DNA of 47,232 nt from PUPG01 sp041686485 (GTDB lineage: Bacteria; Bacteroidota; Bacteroidia; Bacteroidales; UBA7960), in the NCBI GenBank assembly GCA_041686485.1, contig JAWLDT010000015.1, positions 1 to 47,232 on the forward strand. Direction: 5' to 3'. Of the stretch, positions 25,432 through 32,947 are shown piece after piece. Position 1 is the first letter of the stretch; each line of letters opens with the position of its first letter. The position numbers and the translations under genes were made by a program. The notes beneath the pieces were generated by a model. The model was not told the origin of the DNA. It made no database searches and saw nothing but the letters and a program-made list of their open reading frames with translations.

Positions 25432-26351
25432 CAATCATGTTTTTGCCTGGCCGAAGCAGATTCACCGACCGTTTTTCCTTTTCTTCCTTTCGCAGCATGG
25501 CGGATCCGGTAAAATCCAGGAACTTCAATTGGTGTGCCCATTGTGCCGAGTAACCATCTGAATGTCCTGTCCTCATAACATTTCCGCCATCGTTTTACAG
25601 GACGATGATAGTAGGGGATTGTTCCGCAATAGCCTCCCCGCCTGGCGGCATCTCCACGGGCTATCTGAAAAGACCCGACAGCCCGGCTCCGTTCTTCACG
25701 ATAAAAACGTCCGGGGTCGATATCGCGCAATATGCCTGTTTCAGTATAATCTGTGAAGACAGGGTCGTCGTTGGGCAGCAACGGTGAAACCATATGATAG
25801 CGAGGGAATACCAGGATGTCGTTCCGGTTATGAAGTTCCTGACCCAGGCGATCAATAGCCCGCTCACGGAACATTAAATCACAGTCGGTGAAAAAAATCC
25901 AGCCGGCATTGGTATTGCGTGCAGCCAGGTTCCTGCCCGTAGCTCTTCGCAACAGATAAGGCTTCTCCAGAGGCTGAAAATTCCACCGCACATTGTCAAC
26001 TGTTTGCTTACGAAAATAATCAAGGACTTCACGTGTCCGTTGATCTCCGGATTCGTAGTATACTGTCATGCATACATTTACCTCACGGGGTGGGAACAGT
26101 ACCAGCGAGCTTAACTGATAGCTCAGAAAGTTGGCATAGTTCCAGCAGTGACTCACTATCTCCAGGGATAATGGTTTTTGGGGTGGAACTTTGCTATACA
26201 GGTCACTATAGTCAGGCCCGAACCACCTGGCAGGTAAACGCGCACTCACGGCCATCCGGAAAAACCATTCCAGTGTACCGTCGATAAATGGGGGTGAGGG
26301 TTGCATTTTTACGGGTGTAACTTCGCCTGAGCAGATATCTGGTTTCTCCAT
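25431..26351 (-). CDS. GT2-like glycosyltransferase
   Basis: A 306-residue protein of the GT-A fold. The nucleotide-sugar region begins near residue 60 (LSLEIVSHCWNYANFLSYQLSSLVLFPP), the donor-binding region ATGRNLAARNTNAGWIFFTDCDLMF carries the DxD metal motif (D154, D156 by my count), and the C-terminal part has GYCGTIPYYHRPVKRWRKCYEDRTFRWLL. No membrane segments or signal peptide are seen, so it is cytoplasmic or membrane associated. Substrates unknown. It is 25 bases downstream of the YrbL-like gene and overlaps the start of the GT-B gene by one base. The C terminus is very basic (GRKGKTVGESASARQKHD). Confidence 0.78.
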   Translation of the reverse strand: MEKPDICSGEVTPVKMQPSPPFIDGTLEWFFRMAVSARLPARWFGPDYSDLYSKVPPQKPLSLEIVSHCWNYANFLSYQLSSLVLFPPREVNVCMTVYYESGDQRTREVLDYFRKQTVDNVRWNFQPLEKPYLLRRATGRNLAARNTNAGWIFFTDCDLMFRERAIDRLGQELHNRNDILVFPRYHMVSPLLPNDDPVFTDYTETGILRDIDPGRFYREERSRAVGSFQIARGDAARRGGYCGTIPYYHRPVKRWRKCYEDRTFRWLLGTMGTPIEVPGFYRIRHAAKGRKGKTVGESASARQKHD

Positions 26352-26376
26352 TTTTTTATTACTGATGACAAAAAGA

Positions 26377-26967
26377 TTATTTCACAGATACTGTTCCATT
26401 GCGGAACCGTTCAACAAAACGCTGATACTTTCGGTAAAACTTTTTTTTCTTTTCCGTATCCAGGAGCAGGTTTAACTGTATGGGATATGACCGCCATCCC
26501 AGTCGTTTATAGTCGATGATAATCGGTCGCCAATGTGTGGCTGACAGTTGTTGCACAAAGACATTTGTGCCAAGCTGAAAAGCATCAAAAAACCACATGT
26601 TATGTTTCTCAAAGAGGGTAACAACCTTTTCGACTTCCTCCCAGAATAATTTGTTGGCGATGCTGCCGTAATCGCTCACAGGACGGGAATGGGACCCGTC
26701 ATAATCGAGGGGTCTTGAAGTTATAAGGTAATCACGGCATACTTCTACCACAGGATTAAAGTAAGGTTTGAGCTCTTCCGGCAGGCGCTTGTATGTATTG
26801 AACTCTGCCGTATTCAGGTCGCGCCTTATAAACAACAGATGCAGACGCTGAAAAAGGGTCAGGTCCGGTTTCAGTTTTTTGACACATAGTCCCGGCTCCC
26901 CTTCTACTGCAAAGCATTCTCTTAAGTGTCCTTCACCGATTTTTTCGGCCAGTTGGATATTCGTCAT
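26377..26967 (-). CDS. YrbL-like kinase-fold protein
   Basis: A 196-residue protein with a compact kinase-like fold of the YrbL/PhoP-regulatory-network family. Features are a glycine loop (IGEGHLRECFAV, residues 9-20), an ATP-binding lysine (CVKKLKP), the partner region around RDYLITSRPLDYDG, a catalytic-loop-like NMWFFDAFQLGTNVFVQ and the metal-site-like IIIDYKRLG. Family members are thought to act in lipopolysaccharide modification in enterobacteria, but a substrate has not, to my knowledge, been established. Its position as first gene before two glycosyltransferases supports a role in phosphorylating a surface glycan precursor; that is inference. It has its own promoter box at 26987-26994. 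Confidence 0.75.
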   Translation of the reverse strand: MTNIQLAEKIGEGHLRECFAVEGEPGLCVKKLKPDLTLFQRLHLLFIRRDLNTAEFNTYKRLPEELKPYFNPVVEVCRDYLITSRPLDYDGSHSRPVSDYGSIANKLFWEEVEKVVTLFEKHNMWFFDAFQLGTNVFVQQLSATHWRPIIIDYKRLGWRSYPIQLNLLLDTEKKKKFYRKYQRFVERFRNGTVSVK

Positions 26968-26986
26968 TCTTATATATTGTGAAAAT

Positions 26987-26994
26987 CAAAAGTA
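26987..26994 (-). promoter_or_regulatory. Candidate -7 box for the YrbL-glycosyltransferase operon
   Basis: The minus strand reads TACTTTTG, an exact TAnnTTTG match, ending 19 bases before the ATG at 26967. A CTG rather than TTG lies about 22 bases upstream. It is downstream of the decarboxylase terminator, so the operon is probably transcribed independently. Confidence 0.5.
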
Positions 26995-27064
26995 TGAAAA
27001 TTTTGCCGGTTATTTTCAGCCAGGCCATGAGAGATTTAGTTGTTCATAGACCCTGCTTGTCAAT

Positions 27065-27099
27065 GGCTGGGAAAAAACCAGCCTCTGTATCGCAGAGGC
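27065..27099 (-). terminator. Terminator after the decarboxylase gene, with an overlapping alternative hairpin
   Basis: On the minus strand GCCTCTG (27099-27093), loop CGATA and CAGAGGC (27087-27081) form a perfect 7-pair stem, followed by TGG and a six-T run. A second hairpin, GGCTGG/CCAGCC (27065-27083), overlaps it by three bases, so the two cannot fully form together. The decarboxylase gene ends about 140 bases upstream. Confidence 0.65.
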
Positions 27100-27240
27100 A
27101 ACACAGGGGGCAGATTTGCCGGGCGGCAAGCTTCAAAGGCTCACCCACAGAGGAGAAGGGCACAGTTATTCCGAAATGAGTAGCACAACTTGAAACGTTT
27201 TATCCAGGGTAAAATCACGTACCTTACTTTTCCGCAGAGG

Positions 27241-28656
27241 TTATTGTTTGATCAGGCTTTTGCCTGCTTCGGTAATGATCGCCCAGGCTTTTTCAACATG
27301 ATGTTGCTTTGTGTTGCGTTGGGCAATTGACATGCGTATGGTATATCTGCCATTGAGTTTTGTGTGTGTCAGATAAATATCTTCTTGATCATTAATTATA
27401 TGCAACAATTTTTCATTCATGTTGTTTATTTTCTCCTCCGGCATTCCTTCTTTTACCAAACGGAAACAAACCAGTGTAAGGTTAGGTGGTGCTGTAAATT
27501 CAAAATTATCATCTTTTTCAACCCATGAAGCGAAGAGTTGACCCAGACGCACGTGTTCCCTGATCATTTCTTGAATACCTTCAATACCATAATATCTGAT
27601 CACAAACCAGAGTTTAAGTGCACGGAAACGACGGCCCAACTGTATGCCCCAGTCGCGGTAATTGTTTACTTTTCCATCGGCTGCAGTTTTCAGATATTCA
27701 GGCATGAGTGAAAAAGACTGTTTCAAAATTTCCGGATCTTTTACAAAATATGCCGAGCAATCGAAGTTCGTAAGCATCCATTTATGTGGATTAAAAACCA
27801 GGGAGTCGGATAATTCGGCTCCCTTCAAAACATATCTGAACTCCGGAGCAATGGCGGCAGTACCTGCAAAAGCAGCATCAACATGAAACCAGACATTGTA
27901 TTTTTTGCAAATATGTCCTGTTTCCATCAGAGGATCCATTGCCAGGGAGGAGGTAGTGCCACACGTCGCTACCACACAACATGGTGTATAACCGCTCTTA
28001 AGATCATGCAGGATAGCTTCCTCCAGTTTTTGAGGGATCAGGGCAAACGCCTCATCGGTATCAATATATACCAGGTTTTCTTTACCAAAGCCAGCAATTT
28101 TAATCCCTTTTTCGATACTCGAATGGGTTTGATTGCTGGCATAAATCCTTAGTTTTTGTTGAAAACCAGTTTGATTGGTTTTAAAGTCAGAGATTTTTTC
28201 GCGTGCAGATATCAAAGCACAAAGCGTAGCTATAGAGGCAGTATCCTGTATAACACCGGTAAAGTTAACGGGGAGACCTATCATTTGCCTGAGCCAATTC
28301 ATTACAACCTCTTCCAGTTCGGTAGCAGCGGGTGAAGTATCCCATACCATTCCCTGAACACCCAATCCGGCGGTAAGAAATTCACCCAACACGGATGGGG
28401 GGCTGCTGTTGGCAGGAAAATAGGCAAACCATCCCGGGTGTTGCCAATGGGTAATACCGGGCATGATGTTTTCCTTAAAACCTTCAAATATATCATCCAT
28501 CGTTTCTCCTCTTAGCGGAGGTTCAGATGGGAGATTACCCGCTATTTCTCCTGGAGTTACCTTTGATTTTACAGGATATTCTTCAATTGCTTCAAAATAA
28601 TCAGCGATCCAGTCAACCATCTGATGGGCGTACTTTCTGAATTCCTTGTTTTTCAT
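27241..28656 (-). CDS. Aromatic-L-amino-acid decarboxylase-type PLP enzyme
   Basis: A 471-residue group II PLP decarboxylase, close in motif to eukaryotic-type aromatic amino acid decarboxylases. NPHKWMLTNFDC holds the PLP lysine (K292), THSSIEKG the stacking histidine (H178), and HVDAAFAG the PLP-ring aspartate (D260). The flexible-loop tyrosine is kept in PEYLK (Y321), which favours decarboxylation rather than the phenylalanine-type aldehyde synthase. It should form tyramine, phenethylamine or tryptamine, but the exact substrate is not readable. The frame starts with a TTG at 28662, but the ATG at 28656 is the better start. Some stretches are A/T-rich (27361-27420 has 15 G/C of 60 by hand count), which may hint at transfer. 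It has its own promoter and terminator. Confidence 0.9.
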   Translation of the reverse strand: MKNKEFRKYAHQMVDWIADYFEAIEEYPVKSKVTPGEIAGNLPSEPPLRGETMDDIFEGFKENIMPGITHWQHPGWFAYFPANSSPPSVLGEFLTAGLGVQGMVWDTSPAATELEEVVMNWLRQMIGLPVNFTGVIQDTASIATLCALISAREKISDFKTNQTGFQQKLRIYASNQTHSSIEKGIKIAGFGKENLVYIDTDEAFALIPQKLEEAILHDLKSGYTPCCVVATCGTTSSLAMDPLMETGHICKKYNVWFHVDAAFAGTAAIAPEFRYVLKGAELSDSLVFNPHKWMLTNFDCSAYFVKDPEILKQSFSLMPEYLKTAADGKVNNYRDWGIQLGRRFRALKLWFVIRYYGIEGIQEMIREHVRLGQLFASWVEKDDNFEFTAPPNLTLVCFRLVKEGMPEEKINNMNEKLLHIINDQEDIYLTHTKLNGRYTIRMSIAQRNTKQHHVEKAWAIITEAGKSLIKQ

Positions 28657-28680
28657 AAACAAAACTTATGGTATGAATTA

Positions 28681-28709
28681 CGAAATTAGTCAAATTCTTA
28701 TCATATCAA
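28681..28709 (-). promoter_or_regulatory. Candidate promoter for the decarboxylase gene
   Basis: On the minus strand TTG (28709-28707) and TAATTTCG (28688-28681) are 18 bases apart. The -7 box has one mismatch (C for T) to TAnnTTTG. The leader would be about 20 bases. Confidence 0.4.
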
Positions 28710-28795
28710 CTTCCAATGTAAGTTTCACTAATTTTATGAATGAATCAGGTTGGATCTTTTTTTGTAAACTTCACCCTCTTATTCATCCCCCTGTC

Positions 28796-28832
28796 AAAAA
28801 AATAACCCCTGTATTATTTTGTAATACAGGGG
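28796..28832 (-). terminator. Terminator of the tRNA-Gln transcript
   Basis: A perfect 11-pair stem, CCCCTGTATTA with TAATACAGGGG (28806-28816 and 28822-28832) around a five-base loop, is followed on the minus strand by TTATTTTTTT. It begins 12 bases after the tRNA. Confidence 0.92.
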
Positions 28833-28844
28833 CTGCTTTGAGTG

Positions 28845-28917
28845 GTTGACCGACCAGGATTCGAACCTGGACAGACAGCTCCAAAAACTGTAGTGCTACC
28901 ATTACACCATCGGTCAA
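28845..28917 (-). tRNA. tRNA-Gln (anticodon UUG)
   Basis: On the minus strand the gene starts TTGACCG and ends CGGTCAA plus a discriminator C. The acceptor stem pairs all seven bases. The anticodon stem ACAGT/GCTGT (one T-G pair) encloses the loop TTTTGGA, so the anticodon is TTG, reading CAA. The T arm is CCAGGTTCGAATCCTGG. CCA is not clearly encoded. The weak U1-A72 pair is usual for glutamine tRNAs. Confidence 0.93.
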
Positions 28918-28932
28918 TCCGGTAACGGTGTG

Positions 28933-28962
28933 CAAAAGTAGAAAAATTTTTTTTATAGACAA
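28933..28962 (-). promoter_or_regulatory. Promoter of tRNA-Gln
   Basis: On the minus strand TTG (28962-28960), a 19-base spacer, and TACTTTTG (28940-28933) match the Bacteroidota -33/-7 consensus very well. The predicted transcription start is about 10 bases upstream of the mature tRNA. Confidence 0.75.
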
Positions 28963-29013
28963 TGGCTTTTTGAAAAATGGTGTTAAAAACCGGTTTGGTT
29001 GGTGCTTTTTTGT

Positions 29014-29021
29014 TATTTTCG
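29014..29021 (+). promoter_or_regulatory. Possible -7 box for the DUF2723 gene
   Basis: TATTTTCG differs by one base from TAnnTTTG, and a TTG lies 16 bases upstream. It would place the start of the mRNA after the divergent tRNA-Gln promoter and give a leader of about 55 bases before the ATG at 29084. Confidence 0.3.
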
Positions 29022-29083
29022 CATGCTGTCCTGTGTTTAAAAGCAGGGTTAAGTCGCTCAAAGCCAATCAAATTTCGTGTTCC

Positions 29084-32000
29084 ATGAACGAATATCTCTT
29101 TCGAAAGACCAACAATTACATGGGCTGGGGGTTATTTGCCCTGGCAACCATTTTGTATCTGCTTACCCTTGAACCCACTGTCAGTTTCTGGGATGTCGGT
29201 GAGCGGATTGCTGTTTCGTACAAACTACAGATAGGCCATCCTCCCGGAGCGCCTCTTTTTCAGATGATGGCACGGCTTTTTTCCCTGTTTGCCCTGGGAG
29301 AAGTTACCCGCGTGGCTTTCTGGATCAATACCATGTCGGCGGTGATGGGAGGTCTGGCAATTATGTTCCTGTTCTGGACCATCAATATTCTGGCTCGGAA
29401 GCTGATTGCTGCCGACAGTGAGATCACCACCACCAAAGCCATGGCCATTTTCGGCAGTGGCCTTGTAGGCGCTTTAACTCTGATGTTTAGCGATAGTTTC
29501 TGGTTCACGGCCGTTGAGGCGGAGGTCTATGTTACGTCCGGCTTTTTGACGGCGTTTGTGTTCTGGGCCGTCCTGCAATGGGAAGCCCGGGCGCACGAAC
29601 CGGATGCTAATAAATGGCTTGTACTGATCTTTTTTATCATTGGCCTGTCTATTGGTGTACACCTGCTCAACCTGTTGGCTATTCCGGCCATCGTATTTGT
29701 CTATTATTTCAAGAAATATACACCTACCCGGAAAGGGATATTCGCTGCCGCTGTGATTGCTGTTGCTTTGCTCTATTTTATTCAGGAAATCCTGATCCCG
29801 GGCCTTCTGAACCTCGACTGGCAGTTTGAGCGCTTCTTTGTTAATACACTCGGCATGCCCTTTCATAGTGGTACAATCATTTATTTCGTTGTTCTGATTG
29901 CGGCAATCACACTCGGCCTTTACTATACCCAGAAACATAAAAAAGTTGCCTGGAACACCATCCTTCTCTGTTTTATGTTTATTGTGATCGGCTATTCCTC
30001 CTTCTTTATGCTGGTTATCCGCTCCAATGCGCAGGTACCCATTAATGAAAATGCACCAAAAGATGCACTGGCCATGAAAGCCTATCTGGGGCGTGAGCAG
30101 TATGGTGACTGGCCGCTGTTTCATGGCCCGTATTATAATGCACCTGTTATTGATATGGAGGATGGTAAGCCTGTATGGGGCAAAAACCGTGAAACCGGAC
30201 GTTATGAGATTATCAATGAAAGAAAAGGCCTGGAGCCGGTCTATGATCCGCAGTTTAAAACCTTGTTCCCCAGAATGTGGAGTACCAGGGGTATGCATGT
30301 TGAAGGGTATGAACAATGGGGTAATGTGGAAGGTCGACCCGTCAGAACAACCCAGCACGATGGTTCCACCGAAGTGGTGAACAAGCCTACGTTTGGCGAA
30401 AATCTCCGTTTCTTCTTCTCCTATCAGGTGGGACACATGTATGTACGCTACCTGATGTGGAACTTCAGCGGCCGCCAGAATGATATTCAGGGACATGGAA
30501 GTCCGGTTAAGGGTAACTGGCAGACCGGGATCCCTTTTATTGACTCCATAAGGCTTGGTCCGCAGGACAACCTGCCTGAAAGCATGACCAACAACCCCGG
30601 CTTTAACCGGTATTATATGCTGCCTTTCCTCCTCGGGGTGATCGGTTTCCTCTACCAGCTGAAACGACGACCTAACGATTCCCTGATAGTCGGTCTGCTT
30701 TTCATCATGACCGGCCTGGCCATTATCGTTTATCTCAACCAGACACCATTTCAGCCAAGGGAGCGTGACTATTCGTATATCGGCTCCTTTTATGCTTTCT
30801 CCATATGGGTCGGCCTGGGCACCCTTGGTATTTTGAGTGCCCTGAACAGGCGTTTCAAAGGAAAGTGGTCTGATATCAGCGGTAAAGGCGGTAAGATAGC
30901 TGCCATAGGAGTAACTGCACTTTGTTTACTGCTGGTGCCGGTGAATATGGCTAAGGAGAACTGGAGTGATCACGACCGATCCGGCCGCTACTCGGCAAGA
31001 GATGTCGCAAAAAATTACCTCGAATCATGTGCCCCGAATGCCATCATCTTCACCAATGGTGATAATGACACCTTCCCCCTGTGGTATGCCCAGGAGGTTG
31101 AAGGCATTCGTACCGATATCAAAGTCGTTAACATGAGCCTGTTTAACACCGACTGGTATATCGACAATATGTTAAGACGAAAGACCTATGATGCCGATCC
31201 GCTCCCGTTCAGTCTTGAACACCAACAGTATCGTGAGGGTACAAGGGATTATGTATATATGCTTGATCGCATTGAAGGCTATCAGGACGTGAGCCGGTTG
31301 ATCGATTTTGTCGGCAATGATAGTGATCGCACCCGTATTCGCACCGGCCGGGGTATGGAAGACTACTTCCCCACCAACAAGTTCCGGCTGCCGGTCGATT
31401 CCGCCAAAGTGGTTGATAATGGAACGGTTGCCCCGGAAGATGCCCACCTTATTGTTGATGACGTTGAGTGGGAAATGCCCGGTCAGGGAATGAACAAAAA
31501 CCATCTGATGGCACTCGACTTCCTGGCTCAGAACGACTGGGACCGGCCCGTCTATTTTGCCATAACAACCGGAAATGAATCCTATATGGGACTTGAAGAA
31601 TTCTTTCAGCTCGAAGGGATGGCTTACCGCCTGGTGCCCATCAAAACCGAACTCGACCCGGCAGAAATTGGACGGGTCAACTCCCGCATACTGTATGACA
31701 ACCTCATGAGCAAATTTCAATGGGGTAACATGAATGACCCGGATGTATATCTCGACGAAGATCACCGGCGACTCACCGTTAGCTTCAGAAATGTCTTCCA
31801 GCGTCTGGCCGGACAGCTCATAGCAGAAAATAAGCCTGATTCCGCCATCACAGCCCTGGACAAAGCCATGGAAGTTATGCCTGAATACAATGTGCCCTAC
31901 AACTATTTCACTTTTCTTATCGCCGAAAATTATTATGAAGCAGGCGCTTATGAGAAAGCCAATGATATAACAGCGCGCATGATCGATATTCATGAGCAAA

Positions 32001-32200
32001 ACCTGGACTATTACTTCCGTTTTGAACGTCCGCTGGCTAATATGATCGATGAGAATAAACAGGAAAGCCTGGCGATGATGCAACGCATTGCTCAGGTAAC
32101 AGAACAGCACGGACAGGAAGAACTCGCGGAAAGATCAGGCAGGATTTTTGATACATATTATGATCTGTGGGCCGGATCGTCCAGACAATTAGGGTTTTAG
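29084..32200 (+). CDS. DUF2723 membrane protein, GT-C glycosyltransferase-like
   Basis: A 1038-residue protein. About twelve hydrophobic segments fill the N-terminal 250 and the 490-630 region, with soluble stretches in between and after. The early loop TLEPTVSFWDVGERIAVSYKLQIGHPPGAPLFQMMARLFS carries the acidic pair and HPPG motif typical of DUF2723, related to GT-C enzymes such as protein O-mannosyltransferases that use lipid-linked sugars. TNGDNDTFPLWYAQEVEGIRTDIKVVNMSLFNTDWYI is another conserved block, and the C-terminal 150 residues look like TPR helices (AITALDKAMEVMPEYN, AYEKANDITARM). Bacteroidota glycosylate many secreted proteins; a role there is inference. The frame extends to 28928 over the tRNA promoter, but the ATG at 29084 is the right start. 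Confidence 0.88.
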   Translation: MNEYLFRKTNNYMGWGLFALATILYLLTLEPTVSFWDVGERIAVSYKLQIGHPPGAPLFQMMARLFSLFALGEVTRVAFWINTMSAVMGGLAIMFLFWTINILARKLIAADSEITTTKAMAIFGSGLVGALTLMFSDSFWFTAVEAEVYVTSGFLTAFVFWAVLQWEARAHEPDANKWLVLIFFIIGLSIGVHLLNLLAIPAIVFVYYFKKYTPTRKGIFAAAVIAVALLYFIQEILIPGLLNLDWQFERFFVNTLGMPFHSGTIIYFVVLIAAITLGLYYTQKHKKVAWNTILLCFMFIVIGYSSFFMLVIRSNAQVPINENAPKDALAMKAYLGREQYGDWPLFHGPYYNAPVIDMEDGKPVWGKNRETGRYEIINERKGLEPVYDPQFKTLFPRMWSTRGMHVEGYEQWGNVEGRPVRTTQHDGSTEVVNKPTFGENLRFFFSYQVGHMYVRYLMWNFSGRQNDIQGHGSPVKGNWQTGIPFIDSIRLGPQDNLPESMTNNPGFNRYYMLPFLLGVIGFLYQLKRRPNDSLIVGLLFIMTGLAIIVYLNQTPFQPRERDYSYIGSFYAFSIWVGLGTLGILSALNRRFKGKWSDISGKGGKIAAIGVTALCLLLVPVNMAKENWSDHDRSGRYSARDVAKNYLESCAPNAIIFTNGDNDTFPLWYAQEVEGIRTDIKVVNMSLFNTDWYIDNMLRRKTYDADPLPFSLEHQQYREGTRDYVYMLDRIEGYQDVSRLIDFVGNDSDRTRIRTGRGMEDYFPTNKFRLPVDSAKVVDNGTVAPEDAHLIVDDVEWEMPGQGMNKNHLMALDFLAQNDWDRPVYFAITTGNESYMGLEEFFQLEGMAYRLVPIKTELDPAEIGRVNSRILYDNLMSKFQWGNMNDPDVYLDEDHRRLTVSFRNVFQRLAGQLIAENKPDSAITALDKAMEVMPEYNVPYNYFTFLIAENYYEAGAYEKANDITARMIDIHEQNLDYYFRFERPLANMIDENKQESLAMMQRIAQVTEQHGQEELAERSGRIFDTYYDLWAGSSRQLGF

Positions 32201-32334
32201 GCGGATAACTGTGATTTGTCGTCCTCCGTATGGAATATCATTAAAATCAGTAAGCAATCAGGTAATGTCTTGCTGTGCCTGAATACCTAAGTTGCTAAAT
32301 AACAGGCATATTTTTTTCTGTCAAAAATATTGTG

Positions 32335-32342
32335 TATCTTTG
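32335..32342 (+). promoter_or_regulatory. Promoter -7 box of the rimP-nusA-infB operon
   Basis: TATCTTTG followed by C is a textbook Bacteroidota -7 box. A T-run at 32311-32317 occupies the -33 region. The transcript would start near 32349 and carry the leader hairpin at 32372-32399. Confidence 0.6.
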
Positions 32343-32371
32343 CACCGAAAATTTGATTTAAGTCGGGAAAG

Positions 32372-32399
32372 GAAGGGGGCAGAAGTCCCCTTCTTTTTT
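32372..32399 (+). terminator. Terminator-like hairpin (attenuator candidate) in the rimP-nusA leader
   Basis: GAAGGGG (32372-32378) pairs with CCCCTTC (32387-32393) around an 8-base loop and is followed by six T. It lies between the promoter box and the rimP start, so it should stop most transcripts unless read through. GTCG/CGAC flanks could extend the stem. NusA, encoded downstream, modulates termination at hairpins, which would give autoregulation. Confidence 0.7.
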
Positions 32400-32412
32400 G
32401 GTCGACAGACCA

Positions 32413-32892
32413 ATGAAGCACATGAACAGGCAAGAACTATCGGAAATCATCAACGCCTATTTGGGCGACGGCAGCCTTTTTTTGGTGGATGTGAAGATCA
32501 CACCGCAAAACAAGGTGATGGTATTTATTGATGGTGACGCCGGTGTGACCATTGATGATTGCAGCCGGTTAAGTCGCCACATCGAATCCTTATTTGACCG
32601 TGACCTGGAGGATTTTGAGCTGCAGGTATCTTCTGTAGGTGTCGGGCATCCATTGAAAATGAAAAGGCAGTATCACAACAACGTTGGACGCCGCCTTGCC
32701 GTGAAAAACAATGAAGATTTGGTGATCAGGGGAAAGCTTGACGAAGTGAATGATGAAGGGGTTTATCTGCAAAAAGATAAGCCTGGCAAAGGGAAAAAAA
32801 AGAAAAAAGAACCTGATACCGATGAAAACACAAAGGTGTTTTTGCCATTTCATGATATCAGTGAAGCCAGGGTGCAGGTATCTTTTAAATAA
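32413..32892 (+). CDS. rimP: Ribosome maturation factor RimP
   Basis: A 159-residue protein that assists 30S subunit assembly. The N-terminal domain has LFLVDVKITPQNKVMVFIDGDAGVTIDDCSRLSRHIES and the ELQVSSVGVGHPLKM stretch, matching the family; the C-terminal domain is an Sm-like barrel with RRLAVKNNEDLVIRGKLDEV. A lysine-rich loop (KGKKKKKEP, about residues 128-136) is an insertion common in Bacteroidota. Two ATGs (32413, 32422) are possible; the frame also opens at a TTG at 32398, inside the hairpin tail, which I reject. It heads the conserved rimP-nusA-infB operon, 55 bases before nusA. Confidence 0.93.
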   Translation: MKHMNRQELSEIINAYLGDGSLFLVDVKITPQNKVMVFIDGDAGVTIDDCSRLSRHIESLFDRDLEDFELQVSSVGVGHPLKMKRQYHNNVGRRLAVKNNEDLVIRGKLDEVNDEGVYLQKDKPGKGKKKKKEPDTDENTKVFLPFHDISEARVQVSFK

Positions 32893-32947
32893 ATTGAAAA
32901 ACAGAATCATTTGTAAACCATAATTATAAACCGATAGCAGACAGACA

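Noticed and set aside
27065..27099. Attenuator for the YrbL-glycosyltransferase operon
   Set aside because: A promoter box at 26987-26994 lies downstream of this hairpin, so the operon probably starts after it. The hairpin is better read as the decarboxylase terminator.
26968..27240. RNase P RNA or a metabolite riboswitch in the gap before the YrbL-like gene
   Set aside because: Some words resemble RNase P RNA, but the conserved GAGGAAAGTCC core and its partner are missing. No known riboswitch core was recognised either.
28928..29083. N-terminal extension of the DUF2723 protein from 28928
   Set aside because: It would start at a GTG just outside the tRNA gene, run over the tRNA promoter, and add 52 residues unlike the family. 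The ATG at 29084 begins the conserved membrane protein.
29474..30496. A 340-codon minus-strand open frame, and similar ones at 10693-11610 and 31172-32110
   Set aside because: They lie fully inside strong plus-strand genes, lack recognisable domains, and read like frame shadows with His/Ile-rich composition.
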